Source of the DNA: Anisus vortex
Taxonomy: Eukaryota; Mollusca; Gastropoda; Planorbidae
Direction of reading: 5' to 3'
Assembly: GCA_949126835.1 (NCBI GenBank)
Contig: OX421502.1
Location: 37,285,416-37,349,415 of the forward strand
Length of the DNA stretch: 64,000 nucleotides
The notes under the pieces were generated by a model. The model saw only the letters and a program-made list of their open reading frames with translations. It searched no databases and had not been told where the DNA came from. The first letter of the stretch is position 1, and every line of letters begins with the position of its first letter. The translations under genes and the position numbers were made by a program. Of the stretch, positions 34,506 through 47,109 are shown piece by piece.

Positions 34506-35799
34506 TACTTTTTTTAGTATGTATACTTGAACGACAAAATGGTACATTTATTTTTAATTTTCATATTTGAAAGTGTAGGATATCACTGCAAATTTTAAAG
34601 AGGTAGATAATATTGTAAAAAGAAAATCTTTTGGTTTTAATGTGGTGAAATCTAGCTAAACATGGCTAGAAAGTAAACAAAGGAAGGGGAGGGGGTGGGG
34701 TCTACTCAACAACAAATATGCTCAATTAATTCTCTAAATTAATCTTTCTTCTTGTTGCAAACATGTTGTATTTTCCCCCCTTCTATCTTAAGCTCCTCCC
34801 ACATTTCACTGATCTATATTAAAAAAAGGCTACCTCTTTTTCGACGTTTATTAATCACACAGCTGCTGTGTTAGTATGTGATTTTTTTTTTACTTCAAAC
34901 TGGAGCAGTCAGGTCTTCATAAAAAAACAACATGCAAATTTGATTCTGTGTGTTTTTCTTTCTCCTATTCTATCTCTCTCTCCAGCTGTCAAGCTTATAT
35001 TTCAATGTATGTTCACAATACTGTAAAATCCAGAGGTAATTAACCGTAATAACTCATAAAACACTAGATCTATGTACACACACATAACAGAAAAAATAAA
35101 ACCCAATCCTGCTTAGTAGATGTATAAGAATTTTAAAAGTATAACATAAAATTGTAAACATCTGCAGCTTTTAAAACATTTTCATCACAACCTTAAATCA
35201 ATTTAAGCTTAAATTCTTTTGAAACGAAATAGAAAAAAAATATATAAAAATTTACAGTTAGGCTACTTTTTTTTTGGCTGAAAATTTACAATCTTGATTT
35301 AATGGACCAAAAAAAATAATTTTGTAAAAGGGTTAAAAAAAAAATAAGGTTGTTCATTTTGAAACGGCATCATTTAAAACTAAGCAGATCAGAAATAAAA
35401 TCATAGTCGTTTTACTTAAGAGTCACCTGATTGGAAGATTACTATCACGAGGTAACAAATGAGAATATTTATAACAATGGTACACAAAAAAGAAGCTACT
35501 GAATTTATTTATGTTCATATTAATGAGGTTCTATTCAAATGAGAACAAATCGAGATGAAACAAAATAACACTCTGACCTTAGCGGTTGTATGCAGAGCAC
35601 TTGAGCTGATAGACCTGGCACGATTAACTCATCACGAGAAAAGAATAGGGGCATTAGGGACATAAGCCTATTCATGTTCGTGTGTGTGATCTGGGCCAGG
35701 CGATCGTCATCATGGGTCATCTTATGGCTGTAGTGTGCATCATGGTCAAGACAAGTATTCAATACTTACTACTTGAATGTAGTATTTACTAAGCTTATA
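34506..35799. other. AT-rich intergenic DNA, no gene seen
   Basis: Nothing recognisable. It could include the far end of the minus-strand Sprouty transcript, but no signal decides. Confidence 0.45.
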
Positions 35800-36052
35800 T
35801 GGAGCACAGTGGCCGTGCGGCAGCTCGTTCGTCTGGTGTACCGAAGGTTCTGGGTTCAAATCCTGGTGAAGGCTAAGATTTGTTCTCGGGATTGGATGGT
35901 GTGTGCCTGAGTCCAGCTCTGATGGGTACCTGACAATAGTTGGGGGTAAAGGCGACGGGACGTTGTGCTGGCCACACATCTCCTAGTATGCCGTGGCCAC
36001 AGAAACTGGTGAACGCTGCTTCACCGGCCATATAATCAATTTGGTCCGATTA
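35800..36052 (+). mobile_element. tRNA-derived SINE, full-length reference copy
   Basis: The head reads GAGCACAGTGGCCGTGCGGC, AGCTCGTTCGTCTGGTGTAC and CGAAGGTTCTGGGTTCAAAT, with a B box GGTTCAAATCC near 35851-35861 and an A-box-like GGCCGTGCGGC near 35810-35820. The body carries GGTGAAGGCTAAGATTTGTT, GAGTCCAGCTCTGATGGGTA and CCACAGAAACTGGTGAACGC. The 3' end is TGCTTCACCGGCCATATAAT, CAATTTGGTCCGA. Pol III transcription is expected of such heads but is not shown here. Other copies lie at 11095, 19545, 19666, 25748, 34349, 49876 and 54380. Confidence 0.9.
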
Positions 36053-39000
36053 TGGTAGGCCTACTTTACTTACTGAGCTTATAACACGTGATTTCATTCA
36101 TCCTAATGTATAAGTACATTTGGACATATTTTTAACTCTTACTTAACTGGCCTAAGCCTAAAGGATCGTCACCACCATTCCTACCCTTAAAACAATCAAA
36201 ATGAATTCGTGACACGAGCAAGAATTTATAACACATGACAAAAGTGTTATAAATGTTTGTATAATCTCTAGCAGACAGTTTTATGTCTTTAACTCAGGAA
36301 CTTTCTAATTTACTTTAAAAAAAACCTAATGCATTGCATAGGTTCTCTACAGTTTGTGTGGGTCAGACCTGCATCTTCCATTGACTCTACAGTAAATCAA
36401 AGGTCTTGGTTTTATTTTTGCTTTCATCAGTAGATAACTCTGGTTAAAATCACAAGTGTAGAACCCCCCCCCCCTCCCCATTTCCACCACACAAAAGCAA
36501 CTATACAGATGCTGCCTGCACACCCCTGATGTCATACAAACAACCATGACATTGCCAAACCATGACATTGCCTAAATATGACATTACCAAACCTCAAGTA
36601 AAATCAATTTGCATATTTAAATTTGTATTGTTAAAAAACTAGAATTGAAACATTTGATCAAATGTTGTTTTTTTTTGTGTGGTGTTGTTTTTTTTTTCTA
36701 AATGGTGAATTCTAGCACTGATAATAAGCTTCCCCATTTCAACTTTGAAAGGTCTGTGGGAAGGGGTGGGTGTATCAGAATTCACTAGCCCCCAGGTGAC
36801 CATCAGTCAAGCAGTGTGTGTGATGGCTCCACAATCTCAACACCCACTACTCCCCCCCCCTTCCCTCCCTCCACCCACCCAGCATGTACAGGACCGTACA
36901 GGACCACTGTTTCCATCTGTAAGTGAAAACTTAAAAAAATAAATTAACTTTTTAAGAACTTAAAAGTTAAGAAAGAAATAAAACAATTCCAAAGAGACCA
37001 GTTTGCCCCTGATTTGTGTTTTTGTTTGTAGTTTTAATTTGCATGTCATCTCATGAAGTAGTAGATCACAAGTAAATAATAATACAAGTCCAATTGAAAG
37101 GTACTAAATATATATATATATATAAATAATAGAGAAACAAGAGTTAAATGAAACATTCAGCTACAGCAGTATGGCAAAAAAAAAAAGAAACAATAACACA
37201 CCAACAACAACAAAAACAACTTTTCACATGTATTTATTTATATAGGTCACATCAATAATAATAATAAATAGTGCCAAGTACTGTACTGTTCTTCACATTA
37301 TGTTTTTTAACAAATGAACTGGGTGGGGTGGGAGGTGGGGCGTTGCTTGGAGGTGTGGGTGGTAGTAGGAAGCTCTACCAACAAATGGTCAACAAACTGA
37401 TGGTGTCTAATGTATAAAACAAGACAAGGAGCTATCCAAGTGTGATGGGAAGCAAGCATGAAATATAAAAAAACTTTAAAGCTAGTCTCCTTTAGTTTAG
37501 TTCTTCATCATTATTTCATTTATATATATATAAATATATATATATATAGGGCAAATATATAAACTTTTATAAAACATAAACTTTAGTACAAAATAAACTC
37601 AAACTTTTCTTCCACCCCACTAAAACTTTCCTAGATTGATTATAAAGATTAAAAATAAATACTGAAATAAAAAATAAATACACAAACTTTGAAAATAACA
37701 GAATCTTTTTTTTAAAAACTACTTGCCCACTTTCTTCCTCCCTCAGCCCCCAAGACAGGGAAAATAGAATGGCATAATGTACAATGAAATTTTTTAGAGA
37801 TGAAAACAATTTACAACAAGCACCAGCTACAGCAGACGTCAAAAAATGTCTACATACGAATAACATTTTTTTTTTACATTTTTTTTCTCTTTTTGAAAGT
37901 CCTATATATAATTGTTTGTCATCACAATAAGATTAATTCTTTATCTGGTCCAACAATACATTTTTTTTATTACTTTTTTTTTTGTTTCAAAACTATTTCC
38001 AGTGTAATTTGGTGTAAATCAGTTCTTAAAAAAAACCCAGACACATCTCCACGCAGCCGCGTTAAATCTGGCTGCTGTGTGGTACTCGTCTCAACAAGAG
38101 AAAAAAAAAACAGCTTAAAGTGCACTGTAAAAAAAAAAAAAAAAACAGTATGCCATTTTCAAGAAAGATAACACTCAACACTGAGAATTCTTTGTTTTTC
38201 AAATATGATCACTAACATAAAGATAATAATACATAGGTTTGGAATAAACCAAGCTGGTGATAAATGTCACGATACAACACTATCTTGGTTTTTTGTTGTT
38301 TTTTTTTAAAAAGCCTCCTTTTGAGAAGAACAACAAAAAAAAAAATACCAACAAAAAATACAACAACTCAGGTGGCATAAATAAATGACATGATACCGCT
38401 TCCCCCCCCTCCCCCGCGTCAACAAATAATCTCCATAGCATTGGAAAATTATCTAATCAGAACCTGCTGTTGTTTTTAAACTCCATTCTGCCAACTGTTT
38501 TATCTTTGCAACTGATTTCCAACAAAACAAATGTTACCATTAAAAAACAACAACAACTCTATCAAACTTACAACAAAACTTAAAAGCCCAAGCAGAAAAA
38601 GCATTTCCACTGTCCTCTAAAACAATTCTCTTTTGTTTCCATGTTTGTGTAGTCTGCTGGGGAGTTTATAATCACTACATTTAGCGTTCGAAGTGGTCCC
38701 AGAAAAAGTATTTAAAAAAAAACACATCTACAACTCACACTGACAGGTAGGCCCCGCCCTATCCATAAGATTCTTGGTTTTCAATTTCATATTTGGTAAT
38801 TCTTTCACTGTATATCAAGTCAAGACTTTGAAATGAGGAGGCTGTGTGGGGGTGGGGGGAGCTCTGTTTCTCAAAGCAAAATATAGCCAGAGTAGTTAAT
38901 GTAAAAAAATAATAAATAGCGCTGAATGATAAAACCAGAGAGGCTACATTGTCAAAGAAAAGTTCCTAAAGCTGTAAAGAAAATCCTTTAATACTTAAGT

Positions 39001-40217
39001 AGATGTTAACCAGAAAGTCACTGAGAAAAAAAATTAACATATATTTTTTTTGAACCTAAAAAGTTAATTCTTGAAGTACAGCAGGGTGTAATGAAATACA
39101 AAGAGAACATTTTAATCTTGAGAAGAAAAATAAATAAATCGATTAGTCAAAGAAATTGGACTGCTTTGAAAATTAACTCACCGCAACACTCCCTCATATA
39201 AACTGAGCAATTCATATCCATATCTACAATTCCTATTTAAAAGAAATATATATAAAAAAAAATTTCTTTTTACCTTTTAAACCTGTTTAAACCTGAATTC
39301 GACAAGAAAATTGTTGTTTCTTTCCAAATTTTTAAAAAGTTTCTTGGATTTCAAACCAGATTAAACTTGTGGCAGTTATAAAATTCAAAATTCAGGTAAA
39401 CAGAGATTATATTAATACAAGAAACTTTTTCAACCATCAGCAAATTATTTATATTGAGAGAAGCCTGGCCATTTACACCCCCACTCTCCCATCCAAGCCT
39501 ACCTGTCTCAGTAAGTGGTGTTTTGCATGGATTTCTACCTTTTTCTCAAACTAACAAAAATACTGTTGTTTTTTTTAATTAATCCTAACCCTGAGCTTAT
39601 CATGCGAAATGTTCACCTTAAACAATGAACTGTTGTTAAAGCTTTATATATCATTTGTAACGACTTTGTATTCCTTTATAGCCACAGAATATAGTTCCAG
39701 CTCTAGCCAATATAACACTATCCAATATGAGCAAACAATTGTATGAAACGAAAAAAAAATTCTCCAAGGTTTGGTACACTGAGGCAACATTATTGATACA
39801 TATCAACAAAAATAAAATAAAAACATAAATAACAAAAATCATATACCAACAATACAAAAACAAAATGAACTAATTTTTTGAAATGACTAGTTTGGTAGTT
39901 CAAGAAAGAAAAAAGGACAGCAAATTTTCCCCCAAGTACAATACTGATTTTCCTTATTTTTTTTTGTTGTGTGTCTACGATTTCCTTCACAATATTTTTT
40001 TAATCCTGGTGGAAGAGACCAACTTATGAAAAAAATATTATTTGAATAAAAAAAAAAAAGGTGTGCGTGTTTGAATTGAATTTGGATAAACTGAACTGTT
40101 CCTGTTGTTTTCTTGTTTTTATATGTCAAGTAACAAGTGTACAAATAATAATAATTATTAAAATAATAATAAACCCCCGAGATTCTGATAGAATCAGAAG
40201 AACTGAATATCACTTTT
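36053..40217 (-). other. Probable Sprouty 3' UTR and downstream region
   Basis: A 4.1-kb AT-rich stretch downstream of the Sprouty stop with no SINE, MITE or minisatellite that I can see. Minus-strand AATAAA signals are many (for example plus-strand TTTATT at 37233-37238), so the polyadenylation site is not fixed. Sprouty genes in other animals have long AU-rich 3' UTRs, which fits. A few short direct repeats occur, for example ATGACATTGCC(A/T)AA near 36545-36590. Open frames here (up to 112 codons) lack domains. Confidence 0.45.
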
Positions 40218-41123
40218 TTATGCACTCGATGAGTCCGACTCTATCAAAAGTCGACGAGTCTGCGAATGTTTGGAGTTTCCTCCAACTCCACCACCACCAC
40301 AGTTCCCCGAAGCCGCCACTCCCCCTGAAAGCACACTAGTCTTGTCATGTTTATTCACATTGCACTGGCACCCTTTACGTCGGCAATGGCCGTAGCAGAA
40401 CGTGCTTGCAGCCAGACACGCCCTGGCCGGCCAGTAAGTCCATAAGCACGGCAGGCAGAGAGCCATCATGCCCATCACAGTCCAGCGTTGGCAGCAGTGC
40501 GCGGTGGAGCAGCACCCGCACGGGTTCTCGTAGCACTGGTTCTCCTCCTCCGAGCCGCAGTGGTAGAACATGCACTTCACGCAGCAGAAGCAGGTGCAGA
40601 AGTCAATCACATTGTCCGGGCTCACCTCACAGGTGTCCCGGCAGCACCAGTGAGACGGCAGCGAGCGGGGCTCGGTGCAGGCCGCGCATCGGCACTTGCC
40701 GCACTGCTCACACATAATGCTGTCTCCGTGGTTCGCCCCCACTCCGGCACTGTTCCCGCCATTGGCCACTTGTGTGGTCTCCCCGCCTCTGACTCCATCT
40801 TGTATAATCACCAGTTCCTTTTTCAGAGGCGGGGATTTGGACAATGGTTGCTGAGAGACAACCGGTGACGGAGACGGCGTCAGGGTATGGGTTCCTCGGG
40901 TTAGAGGGGTAACTCCGAGGGATAATCCAGACAAATGGCTACCCCCTACGGCTAAAGTGGGCAGATGAGGCTTGAGTGGTAATGCAGGGTGTGCACGCGG
41001 GCTATCCACATATTCATTTGTGGTCCGGGGCCCAGACCTGACCTGGCCCAATGTGATAACTGGTGAGGACAGTTGCCGATTAAAAGATTCAGGCGGGGAA
41101 ATTGTTCTAAGGGACGTTCTCAT
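40218..41123 (-). CDS. Sprouty-family receptor tyrosine kinase signalling antagonist
   Basis: The 301-residue protein has the two Sprouty hallmarks. Near the N-terminus, residues 33-42 (RTTNEYVDSP) contain the conserved TNEY tyrosine, here Y38. In vertebrate Sprouty this tyrosine, once phosphorylated, binds SH2 proteins such as Cbl. Residues 138-254 form a Cys-rich SPR domain with 27 cysteines, including CEQCGKCRCAACTEPRSLPS, DNVIDFCTCFCCVKCMFYHC, ENQCYENPCGCCSTAHCCQR and MALCLPCLWTYWPARACLA. This domain targets Sprouty to membranes. The linker (about 60-135) is Pro/Ser/Thr/Gly-rich, and the tail ends with a Gly-rich stretch and SDSSSA. Length fits Sprouty (about 280-320 in vertebrates). No EVH1 domain is present, which argues against Spred. 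The expected role is feedback inhibition of FGF/EGF-Ras-ERK signalling. The start at 41123 is preceded by an in-frame TAG in the same exon, so the coding region is one exon. Its orthology within the family is not resolved. Confidence 0.96.
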   Translation of the reverse strand: MRTSLRTISPPESFNRQLSSPVITLGQVRSGPRTTNEYVDSPRAHPALPLKPHLPTLAVGGSHLSGLSLGVTPLTRGTHTLTPSPSPVVSQQPLSKSPPLKKELVIIQDGVRGGETTQVANGGNSAGVGANHGDSIMCEQCGKCRCAACTEPRSLPSHWCCRDTCEVSPDNVIDFCTCFCCVKCMFYHCGSEEENQCYENPCGCCSTAHCCQRWTVMGMMALCLPCLWTYWPARACLAASTFCYGHCRRKGCQCNVNKHDKTSVLSGGVAASGNCGGGGVGGNSKHSQTRRLLIESDSSSA

Positions 41124-41155
41124 TCCACCAATAATCTACTCCGGCGAATCATCAT
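41120..41155 (-). other. Upstream ORF overlapping the Sprouty start codon
   Basis: A 12-codon frame (MMIRRSRLLVE then stop) begins at an ATG in strong CACCATG context. Its TGA stop (41122-41120) overlaps the Sprouty ATG (41123-41121) as ATGA. If the exon begins at 41161 as inferred, this uORF lies 6 nt from the splice junction. Such an arrangement could let ribosomes terminate and restart at Sprouty. Whether it is translated is inference. Confidence 0.6.
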
Positions 41156-41161
41156 GGTGAA

Positions 41162-44100
41162 CTGAAATTACAAGATAAAAAAAATATTACTGATTCACTG
41201 CGTGTGATATTTAAGTAATATAAATCTTTAAAATTTTAGAATGATAAGAGCAAAGAAGAAAAGAACAGTTGAACTTTATATTTTATCATTTATAGCTTAC
41301 CTATTTATTAATAGAATGGATGGAGTATAATAAGGTATTTGTCAGATCAACCAAACAAAAAATTATTTGATTATTATCACATTGCAGTTTTTCTTAAATT
41401 GTACATTCTCAAACTGAGAGAGACTATACTCTAAAAAAATGCAATGAAATTTATGGTTTAAAAAAAGAATGCTGAATGTTTTTAAATAGTTGCAGTGTTA
41501 TTCAAGAAGGTGTGATGGTGTCAAAATGTAGCCCACCGGCTTGTTCAACATAATTACATTTTAAAGTGTAGGGGCCGTGGTCCTGAACATGTCAAACTTT
41601 TTGTATTCCCTCCGTCATTCAATTTTACCAACCACTCCACCCCCCAATCCCTCCTCAAGCCAGAGTATATGTTAAGTTTTTACTTTTTATATGTAAAGTA
41701 CTAAATATGTTCATATTTTGAATTATAGCGTCTCAAAACATCATTTATAGTTGTCAATAATATCTTTCAGTGGTAAGAAACTATTATTTAAAAAAAACAA
41801 CTTACTACTTTGCTATCTGCCTTGCTTGTCCAATAGGAAGGATAAGGCAATAAAATAAACATGAAAAAACTCAATCTGAAATGTAAAAAAAAATAATAAT
41901 TGAATCAAACAATTAACATCCTCTTCTACTTCTTATACATTACAGACGGTTGCTTCTATAAAGATTATTGCAAATAATCAACTGAAATCACTTTCAGCTC
42001 AGAAAGACTAGAGTAGCAACAACTGTTGTTTTTTTTTTCAAACATGGACTTTTTAAAATGGAAAATGTGCGGAAAAAAAATTCTTTTCTGGTACTTTAAT
42101 TACACAAGGGCTTTCATAGACTAAATATAAACGTACAACTAGGACTAGGATTGCTTTTTTTAAATTTAGATTTTATACAGAGAAAGAATTAGTCATGTGT
42201 GAAAAGTAAATTAGATGAAGGACTCTGAAATGAAACAGTGGCTATTTTATCCTCATCAGCCTATAACCTAGTTTCTCACTCAGTAGGTTAGGAGAGGATG
42301 TCTTCACAAGGTCATAAAGAGTTTGCAAACGGAGATGATTTGTGGTTAGCAGGCCGTCTTTCACACACACACACTGGCTGCCACCAGCCATTTCCACATA
42401 AAATATAATGACACCATCTGGCATTATCAAACATTCCCACAAATAACATAATAATAAAACTACCTGCTATCAGACATTTCCGCACAAATCCTAATACAAA
42501 ATTTAATGAAAAAAACAACACATAACTATTGTTTTATACGTGTAAACACATACACTAAATTGTGTAATGATTTTCTGTTTGGCTTTTGATGCTTTACATG
42601 TACAATTTTTAAAAATTCAGACAGACTATTTAAAAAAAAACAACACAATAATAAACTCATTCATAATGGATTTAACGGGAGAACACAAACAGCTGTTTCA
42701 AGAATTGTTTCATTATATTTAGTTCATTAACTATTGCTGCTCTTCTAAAGATTAAAAATTGTTTCAAGCACTCTAAAGTTCCCAGTAAAATGCTTTTACA
42801 ACATAACAACTTTAACTCACATAATGGCTAAAAGGAAAGGACAAACAGCTCAGGTCACCTGTTCTATATATAATAATATATATCTCTCAGTTGTCAGGTT
42901 TTGAAGTGTCATATTTAGGTGATCTTTAATTTGAACCCCTCTAAAGCAAATGAAATACATTTTTAAGGTCCATCATATTCACAAGTGTTGCGGGCGAGAG
43001 CCCCTAGTGTTTGTTTTCACCCCAACAGTAAAACTGCAGAGCCAGCGCACAAGTTTTCAAGTTACATTTGTATTTTTCTTATTATCTTAGATCTTAGGGG
43101 TATCTTTTGTTTAACTAATCCCTGCATTATGTGTTTTTAAGATTGTATTCTTAAGTTAAAGTTGTCTAGAATAAATCATTCATTTTTAATATATATTTAA
43201 AAAAAAGGTAATCACAGTAGAAGAAAAAAAAGTTTACATTAGTATCAGATAAAGTTTATGTACAGACATTTGATTGTCATGTATCACATCTGGTTTAAGG
43301 CCTGCATTTAAAATTAGGACAAGGGGACTCTGAAGGGAAGTCTTTAAAGACAGGTGGGATTAGTGAAATGGGGAGTGGGGCATATATACTGCTAAGAATT
43401 TAAGCTTTTAAATATTTACATTTTAATTTGTAAGTAATAAAAAAAAATTTAAAGTGTCAGTTTTTATAAATGAAAATTTATTCTAAAAGTAAGCCTATGT
43501 TTAATTTTAAATGTAAAGTTAAAAAAAAATTTTTTTATCACTTTCAGTGATGTAATTATGTCAAATTTTTATATTCTCCTTCCTGAGAGCAATAAAAGCT
43601 TTTATGAAAAATTATAAATCATCTTGAACTAGGTCAGTGGGACAGTTTAGGTTTTCAAAGATCAGGCCTCCTATATTTCTTTTATATTGCTTACAGTAGG
43701 AATGGGCCTAGTAATTCTGTGTAGCCAATATATTGATTATAATTGGTTTATTTCAATATCAAATACATGATTTATATTATTATTTATAGGCCTAGCTAAA
43801 TGGTATTATAATAAATATAAAGTTTTAATTCTATATTTTTATTATATATTTTTATTATATTTTCTATATTTCTATATAGAGCCTACCTACACATTTTATA
43901 TTATAAACATTAGGCCCAGGCCAATATTTAACATTTTCGTTAAACAATTTTATATTTAATAATTAAGCTACATCAAAAGCCTAAAAATACCCACATAATT
44001 TACTCTACATTCAGGCCTAATATTTTTTAAATTGTTAACTGATTTAAATGAGATTGTCATTACTACTGACTACTGTCTTACTATCAACAATATTGTCAAT

Positions 44101-45036
44101 GTCAGTGACTTTATTATTGTTCAGATTATATTGGCAGAGATTACTGACACTAGCAATGTCATTGTTATAGCCTATAATACTATATTACTTTATATAATAA
44201 TTTTTATAAGTTAAATAGGCCTACCCCTATCTGGCACCATCACAGATATCAAAATCAACAATATATTAGCCTATAGGCCTATCAATGCAATATGATGTCA
44301 TTAGTCATTTCAACTTGGTTGTGAACTATCATCTGTGTTATTGTTAGTAAGTATATCATAGTTATACTAGTTATAGTTTCATAATATATTTATTATAATA
44401 TAGTAGGTCTATAATAATATATTATTGTAGGCTATATTATACTAAAATTAGACTAATAGTAATAGGCCTAGGGCTAGGCCTATATAATATATAGCAATGA
44501 TGAGCTTAGGTGTTGTTCATTGAATAATTCAATCAATTTGTATCATTAGGTCTATAAATGATTATTAGATAGCTGCAGAGACTATTAAAATTAAACCATC
44601 GAGTTACTAGTTTAAAGTAGTTTTATAAATAATAATAATATTAATATGGCTAAAATTCAAACAACAAAAAAAAACTTGTTGTCCCCAAACTGCGAGAGGG
44701 AATTAAATATAGGCCTACCATTTGGTCACTGACACCACTAACACAGACTATAACAACTAGACCTAGTCAACCACAATAACTATAACACAGAGACAGACGA
44801 CAGGCTAACTACCAACTACTGCCTACTTCTGGCAATATTTTCTACTCTAATAGTTACTAGATTAATAGACTACTCTACAATGAGTCTACACTTCTACAGT
44901 GACTACAGCCAGACTCTACTCAGACTACTGTCACTACTGCATTCATTGATTTGATCAGTCCTACGCCTATACTATAGGCCTACTACTATTCTTAATGCAC
45001 ATATGATCATGTGGACTTCAATCAAATATATCTTAC
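41162..45036 (-). other. Inferred Sprouty 5' intron
   Basis: On the minus strand the acceptor reads TTTTTTTTATCTTGTAATTT then CAG|TTCACC (exon starts at 41161), with a good pyrimidine-rich tract. The nearest strong donor I found upstream is AAAG|GTAAGA, with the exon ending at 45037. The intron would be 3875 bp. It holds no SINE or minisatellite and no coding frame with a domain. Eight TAGGCCTA octamers lie in it (43787-44982). An acceptor without a proven donor leaves other 5' exons possible. Confidence 0.5.
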
Positions 45037-45500
45037 CTTTTCTTTAAAAAAATGAACATATCAAAGCCAAATTTGCAATCCTTTTTTGCAACATTACGAC
45101 TCTTCCTTCTTAACCATAACACAACCCTTTTTTTTCTTCAAAACTAAACACTATTTTTGTAACCCAATTCACATAAAAATAAGGATAACCTCCCCTTAAA
45201 CTTCCGGTCCAGGTGGACGATACTATTCTTGCAGAGGAGAGGGGTACAATATGGGACTTTTTTTTTTCCTCCAGCGTTTCGGTAAACACAGCACCTTCCA
45301 ATATCTGCTGGTTCTAGTTCGACTGCTTTTTTTTTTCTTCTTCTTTTTTTTTTACTTCGGCGGCCCGTTACATATAAAACCGTCCTCCTCCCCCCCCCCC
45401 TTCACACCGCAAGCTATTGGAGATTTAACAATAAAGCCAATGCACCGACGGCCGCTGTTGTACGGGCTTTTCATTCATACCACTGTAGCTGCTGTTCAAA
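45037..45500 (-). promoter_or_regulatory. Candidate Sprouty first exon and promoter
   Basis: The DNA upstream of the inferred donor (minus strand) is richer in CpG than the intron. It contains an ETS-like ACCGGAAGT on the minus strand at 45200-45208, plus GGCGGCCCG and CGACGGCCGCTG near 45358-45367 and 45446-45457 on the plus strand. ETS factors are ERK targets, which would fit a feedback inhibitor, but the motif is short and common. No TATA box is clear. The transcription start is not located. Confidence 0.3.
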
Positions 45501-46457
45501 AGCACTCGGTGGGATTTAAATAGATTTGTCGTTCGTAATCTTTAGCCCCTCGTGACCCAATGTGTAGTAGAGGGAAGGGGTGTAAGCTATTATATAAAAT
45601 ACCTTTTTTTTTTCTACAGAAAAGAAGGGGAATGAAAGTGGTGACATTTATATAATCTTCTTCTATACTATAAAACAAAAATAAAAGAGAGTGATCTTAT
45701 AATGTACCAATACAGTATTAAGAAATGTGTATTTTTTCTTTACATTTGTTTATCATTTAAATCATGTTTTGATTGTTGCATTTTTCATATAATCTCATTC
45801 TTATCATGGGTTGCAAAATATGTTAAGTCCCTTGGATAGTTCTATTTGCTAATGTTTTTTTTTTATTAATTACATCTTGATCTTGCGATATTTGCTTAGT
45901 TCCCCCTTTAGATCAGCGTATGCTCTAGCATGTCCAACTGTTTTATACACACAAGTTATTACATTACTAATAATATGCTTAGCGTGCATTTTTACCTTAG
46001 CCTATGCATAGCGCGTGTCTTATTAAATTGCAAGAAGACAAAACAAAAAAACAGGGGGAGTAGACGTTTGATCGATGTGCGGTTCAAAGGTCAATAAACG
46101 TAAGTTGTATTGTATAGGTCCTCGTATATCAGGGAGATAGTGGAGCCAAGCCAACTTTTGGTAAGATTTTATAACAGTTTGTTCGTATGGGTGTGTATGT
46201 AGTTATGGATTTTATATTGTTTGATTGTGTATGTATGCATTCATGTGTAGCCTAAGGTGTCTAGCCTAAGGCGTGTATAATTGAGCTTGTGTGTGTGTGT
46301 TTATAAAACGCTTTTGTGCGTTTTTGTGTGCGCAGTTGTTTTGACTTTATAGACCAGGATTAAGAAAAAGAAAATGTAAACCCTTGGTTGACTGAATCTT
46401 GTAGACTTCAAATTAGATAGACTTATTGATAGATAGACATAGTACTGTTATATAGCT

Positions 46458-46492
<35 letters not shown>

Positions 46493-47109
46493 TAGAGACA
46501 CAAACTTATAAATTGACAGATATAAAGCCAGCCTTCCAGATAAATGGGTAAACAAAAATATAACACATAGACTAGATAGATAAACATAGAAATATACATA
46601 AACCTACACAGATATGATAGATATATATATAAACATGAATAGACATACAGATATACATAGACATAGAAAGGTATGATAAATAGATAGATAGACTGACAAA
46701 CATATATAACTATAGATGTATATAGATAAATAGACAGGCAGACAGCATTGAAGTCAAGCAGATCAAGGTGTTGGGTAGCTAGTTACCATAGTTACACCCC
46801 CATTTAACGGTAGACATCTATGGAGGCATAAAGCGAGGGCCATGCGAAGTCTTTGAGTGGACCGCTATGGATCTACTTCTCGAAAACTACTTCGGTCGTT
46901 GAAATAACTAATAACGGCGAAAGTGGACTAATAACACCACTTGTAAGAAGCGTGCCGTTGCAACGTACTAAAGCAGCATACTAACAAATCAACGATAAGA
47001 AAAATGGAAATATCTCTAATGAAATATTTCTTTGTGTTAGGTCTATATGACTTTTATTTTGTACTTTAATTTTGGTCCCACAGAACAGTAGTAGCGCAAA
47101 TATTTATAG
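45501..47109. other. Intergenic DNA, no gene seen
   Basis: AT-rich with an (AT)n run at 46458-46488 and scattered GATA-like words from 46430 onward that lead into the array. Nothing recognisable as coding. Confidence 0.55.

Noticed and set aside
40375..40868. Open frames of 66-126 codons antisense or out of frame to Sprouty
   Set aside because: Shadows of a GC-rich coding exon; the minus-strand 301-codon frame carries all recognisable motifs.
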